A stretch of DNA of 8,890 nucleotides from Phycisphaerae bacterium. Lineage in GTDB: Bacteria > Planctomycetota > Phycisphaerae > JAAYCJ01. The first letter of the stretch is position 1; each line of letters starts with the position of its first letter. This document shows, one piece after another, positions 6,230 to 8,890 of the stretch. The stretch spans positions 1 to 8,890 of the forward strand of contig JAAZAW010000340.1 in assembly GCA_012514125.1 (NCBI GenBank), given 5' to 3'. Below the pieces are notes generated by a model. The model had not been told where the DNA came from. It was given only the letters and a program-made list of their open reading frames with translations, and ran no database searches. Made by a program: the position numbers and the translations under genes.

Positions 6230-7858
6230 TCAGGGAGTAACTTTTTTATTGAAATCTTTCAGCTCATTTTTAAGAAAATTCAGATTCGCCTGAACCGCGG
6301 GCACGGCGTAGCTTAAGACCAAAAAATGATCGCTCATCCCCCCTGCCAGCAATACCACCGGGCCGATGTGCACAAACCACACTCCATCGGGCGTTCGATC
6401 AAGCTGAAGGTTGAACATCGATTCCCACACCGATGATTCCTTCACACGAATTTCATCCTTTGGAGGGTCTTTATCGTTGCCGTTAAGGGCATTGAGCATT
6501 GTTCGCCAGGTCTGCATCGCCTTGTCGAACCGGACCTTCAAGCCCGGCGAACCATCCGTTTCCACCAGCATCGTTTTACCGATCGGCAGGTTCAGCGGGT
6601 GTTTGGGCCAATCGTGAATAATGACCATCGGCCCCATGTGCGAAAAAACATCTTCCATCACATCGCCGACTCCCGCTTCTTCGGCAATCTTTTGATAATT
6701 ACGGCTCAACTTCTCGCGTTTCTCCGGATTGCGCGACGCCAGATATGTATCGACCGCGTAACGAATGGCGGTTGGAATTTCGCTGTAACTTACACCATAG
6801 CTCGTCGCATCCGGCGGAACAGCCCGGGCACGCCAATCGCCTTTCGGAAAATCGCCCGTCAGATAGCCCCGTTGATAAAGCCCCATTCGATCCAGAAAAA
6901 TTTTACTGATAAACGCTCTGCCGGTAAAACCCGCCGAAAGCAACGCGCGATCCACATCGCCCGCGGCAAACGACTCGAGTATTTTATCATAAAAATTCCC
7001 CATTACAGGCCGCAACTGATCTCCGAGCATTTCAAAATCGCCGTAAGCGAAAAACATCCGACGTTCAATATCTTCATCATCCTCATCGGCCAATTGCATC
7101 AGGACCGCTTCACCCAAGGTATCGCTTCGCGTCCGCACCGTGCGAAAAACTTTTTCATAAGCGCCGGGCCCGACCGTAAAGATAAACGTATCGTCGACAC
7201 TCCCCCACTCCCAGCAGCACCAGACAGGAAATTTCGGCGATTCGAGCTTTTGATGCCGCGATTCGCCCTCGCCGATCCAACTGAGCTTCGCATCGTCCGC
7301 GGTAAAGTAATGATCGAGCGTCTGCTTGATAAACGACAGGAACGTCCCATGATCTTTCCTGTCCGCCCGAACCACAACCCCCATCTGCATACTTTCGAGC
7401 GTGAACGATCCAACGTCGAGTTTCTTGGCCCTCGTATCGAGCAAAAACACTCCGTGTGGATATTTGCTTAGCGTCATCCCCGCCGAGACGACATCGGCCA
7501 GAATTTGCTGGTTGGCGCTGAACAGTCCGGCCATACTCGCCGTCGTCAAAAGCGTGGTCATCATTCGTCCCGTCTCGTCGCTGATCCCACCCTCCGCGAA
7601 TGAAAGATACGCCAACACCGTATCGCCCGGAATCGTTTCAATCAGTTTTTTATCTTCTCGTCGATTCCGCGCCGCCTGAGTCGAGGTCTTTGTCAGGGTC
7701 TCAATCGTCGGACCCGCCGACACCTTTTGCGAAAAGCAATCTTTGTATTCAAAATACACCACCCCGCCCGCGATAAGCAGAATCGTTAAAAATACTCTCT
7801 TAATGTACGATGTTTTATTTGCCGATGCAAAATCGGCCAAAAATATTTTCAAGGACAT
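6230..7858 (-). CDS. Membrane-anchored protein of unknown function, possibly DUF3352-like
   Basis: I do not recognise this 542-residue protein with certainty. One transmembrane helix (about 20-37, RVFLTILLIAGGVVYF) near a basic N-terminus suggests a signal anchor with a large domain outside the cytoplasmic membrane. The outer part begins with a basic linker (about 55-72), then IPGDTVLAYLSF (76-87). This opening, together with alternating strands and helices such as GVVVRADRK (160-168) and a late DHFLVLSYAVPAV segment (510-522), is reminiscent of DUF3352-type proteins. That is a resemblance only. The patch PVWCCWEW (211-218) is unusual. No enzyme motif is evident. The start is taken as the ATG at 7858. 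One four codons earlier (7870) has GGAAAGG directly before it and is also possible. Either start overlaps the end of mnmE (by 44 or 56 bases), so translation is probably coupled. Confidence 0.75.
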   Translation of the reverse strand: MSLKIFLADFASANKTSYIKRVFLTILLIAGGVVYFEYKDCFSQKVSAGPTIETLTKTSTQAARNRREDKKLIETIPGDTVLAYLSFAEGGISDETGRMMTTLLTTASMAGLFSANQQILADVVSAGMTLSKYPHGVFLLDTRAKKLDVGSFTLESMQMGVVVRADRKDHGTFLSFIKQTLDHYFTADDAKLSWIGEGESRHQKLESPKFPVWCCWEWGSVDDTFIFTVGPGAYEKVFRTVRTRSDTLGEAVLMQLADEDDEDIERRMFFAYGDFEMLGDQLRPVMGNFYDKILESFAAGDVDRALLSAGFTGRAFISKIFLDRMGLYQRGYLTGDFPKGDWRARAVPPDATSYGVSYSEIPTAIRYAVDTYLASRNPEKREKLSRNYQKIAEEAGVGDVMEDVFSHMGPMVIIHDWPKHPLNLPIGKTMLVETDGSPGLKVRFDKAMQTWRTMLNALNGNDKDPPKDEIRVKESSVWESMFNLQLDRTPDGVWFVHIGPVVLLAGGMSDHFLVLSYAVPAVQANLNFLKNELKDFNKKVTP

Positions 7859-8890
7859 TTTCCGTGACATCCTTTCCAAGTAAAGCGCCCAAACTTCGCA
7901 ACCCCTCCTGCAAAGACACCGCGACGATCTCCAGGCCCAAAAATCCCGACGATTCCTTGAGCGTTTGCGCATCAGTTCGAGCTTGTTTTAAACTCACGAG
8001 CACATCCTCCAGCGCCGCCCTGCCGCGAAGGTCCAGTGCAATCTGCCCGTCGGCGGTAATCACCGAGATCTCCGCCAGATTCGCAAAGACCGCATCCGTC
8101 AACACCGTTAATCCCTCACCGGTCCGACCGCTGAGGGTGTAAATTCTTTTTTTATCAAACCGACGTTCAATCGCCGAAATTACAGACCCGAGGGCATGGC
8201 TCCCGATCAAGTCGATTTTATTTACCGCAACGAGGGTCCTTTCTTCTTTTACATCCAGCGAATCAAAAAGTCGCAGTTGTTCTTCAATCGGCTGCGCCGC
8301 ATCGACAACAAAAATGACCCAATCCGACAACGCCAAAAAACTTTCCGTTCGATCGATTGCCTCTCGTGTGATCCGGTCGGCGGGTTGCTCCAGTAATCCC
8401 GCTGTATCGCACAAAAGCACCTCGCGATCCTGCAACGCCCACACCGCCGTCAAAATATCGCGTGTCGTCCCGGGCAGCGGCGAACAAATCGCCCGATCAA
8501 GCCCCGTCAGCGTGTTCATCAGCGTACTCTTGCCCGCGTTGGCGCTTCCAACCAGAAACACCCGCGGCAGTGAGGTAATCGTCCGCGAATCGATCGCTTC
8601 GTTCAAAATTCCCTCGATCATCGAGCTAAGCTCATCTAAGCCAGGAATCAATTGATCGAGCGTAATAAACTCGATTTCCTCTTCGCTGAAATCGATATTC
8701 GCCTCAAGCAGCGACACAAGCTCAGCGAGTTTTGTATAACTTTCATTAAGCCGCCGGTGAAGTTTCCCTTCAAGCATCGCCATTGCCGCTTCGATCTGCG
8801 CATCGTTCTGCGCGTCGATGAGTTCCCGCACCGCCTGGGCCTGGGTCAGGTCCATCTTCCCAAGCAAAAATGCCCGTGCGGTAAATTCCC
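7815..8890 (-). CDS. mnmE: tRNA modification GTPase MnmE, 5' end beyond the window
   Basis: MnmE works with MnmG to place the cmnm5 or nm5 group on uridine 34 of certain tRNAs, using tetrahydrofolate-derived carbon and GTP hydrolysis. The visible part is about 357 residues; the missing N-terminal piece is roughly 100 residues against the usual length near 450. The right edge encodes EFTARAFLLGKMDLTQAQAV, the conserved MnmE hinge after the N-terminal folate domain. The G domain follows, with GSANAGKST (G1), GTTRD (G2), DTAGL (G3), NKID (G4) and SGRTGEG (G5). The helical domain ends in FCIGK, which carries the family's conserved C-terminal cysteine. G1 has SA where many relatives have RPN or KPN, a mild deviation. 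The promoter lies outside the window. A co-transcribed membrane protein gene follows with overlap. Confidence 0.96.
   Translation of the reverse strand, partial: EFTARAFLLGKMDLTQAQAVRELIDAQNDAQIEAAMAMLEGKLHRRLNESYTKLAELVSLLEANIDFSEEEIEFITLDQLIPGLDELSSMIEGILNEAIDSRTITSLPRVFLVGSANAGKSTLMNTLTGLDRAICSPLPGTTRDILTAVWALQDREVLLCDTAGLLEQPADRITREAIDRTESFLALSDWVIFVVDAAQPIEEQLRLFDSLDVKEERTLVAVNKIDLIGSHALGSVISAIERRFDKKRIYTLSGRTGEGLTVLTDAVFANLAEISVITADGQIALDLRGRAALEDVLVSLKQARTDAQTLKESSGFLGLEIVAVSLQEGLRSLGALLGKDVTENVLENIFGRFCIGK

Noticed and set aside
6599..7471. A 290-residue plus-strand reading frame opposite the large membrane protein
   Set aside because: It is arginine- and isoleucine-rich with no recognisable domain, as expected for a shadow of the minus-strand gene.

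Overview
The window is a stretch of bacterial chromosome carrying mostly housekeeping genes. RNase R, MnmE, AcpS and a YlbF-type protein are all bacterial. They sit beside a signal-peptide-bearing metallophosphoesterase, a B12-binding/DUF4070-type radical SAM protein and a large membrane-anchored protein of unknown function. This mixture, the moderate GC content and the short heptamer repeats between genes would fit a member of the Planctomycetota (Phycisphaerae-like). That placement is an impression from protein style and was not tested. No phage, transposon, CRISPR, tRNA or rRNA signal was found.

Layout. Positions 1-464 contain no convincing gene. The stretch is purine- and G-rich, starts with a short heptamer tandem, holds two strong adjacent hairpins (199-216 and 219-237), a perfect TATAAT at 347-352 and a third hairpin followed by T's (394-431). 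It leads into the radical SAM gene (465-1952, +). Convergent to that gene is a minus-strand operon reading right to left: ylbF-like (3793-3455), metallophosphoesterase (3401-2376) and acpS (2383-2000). The last two overlap by 8 bases. A roughly 100-base divergent promoter region separates ylbF from rnr (3893-6217, +). Only 12 bases after rnr, a second minus-strand unit ends. It consists of mnmE (8890-7815, 5' end beyond the window) followed by a 542-residue membrane-anchored protein (7858-6230) whose start overlaps the end of mnmE by 44 bases.

How the genes relate. RNase R (RNA decay), a YlbF-type protein (relatives modulate RNase Y in Bacillus) and MnmE (tRNA wobble modification) make an RNA-centred neighbourhood. 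AcpS activates acyl carrier protein for lipid synthesis. The metallophosphoesterase and the large unknown protein should both act on the outer face of the cytoplasmic membrane. The most intriguing lead is the untranslated region before the radical SAM gene. Its order of short motifs recalls a cobalamin riboswitch in degenerate form, and the downstream product belongs to a cobalamin-binding family. The resemblance is incomplete and needs a covariance-model search. I did not find a clear, previously undescribed multi-gene system.
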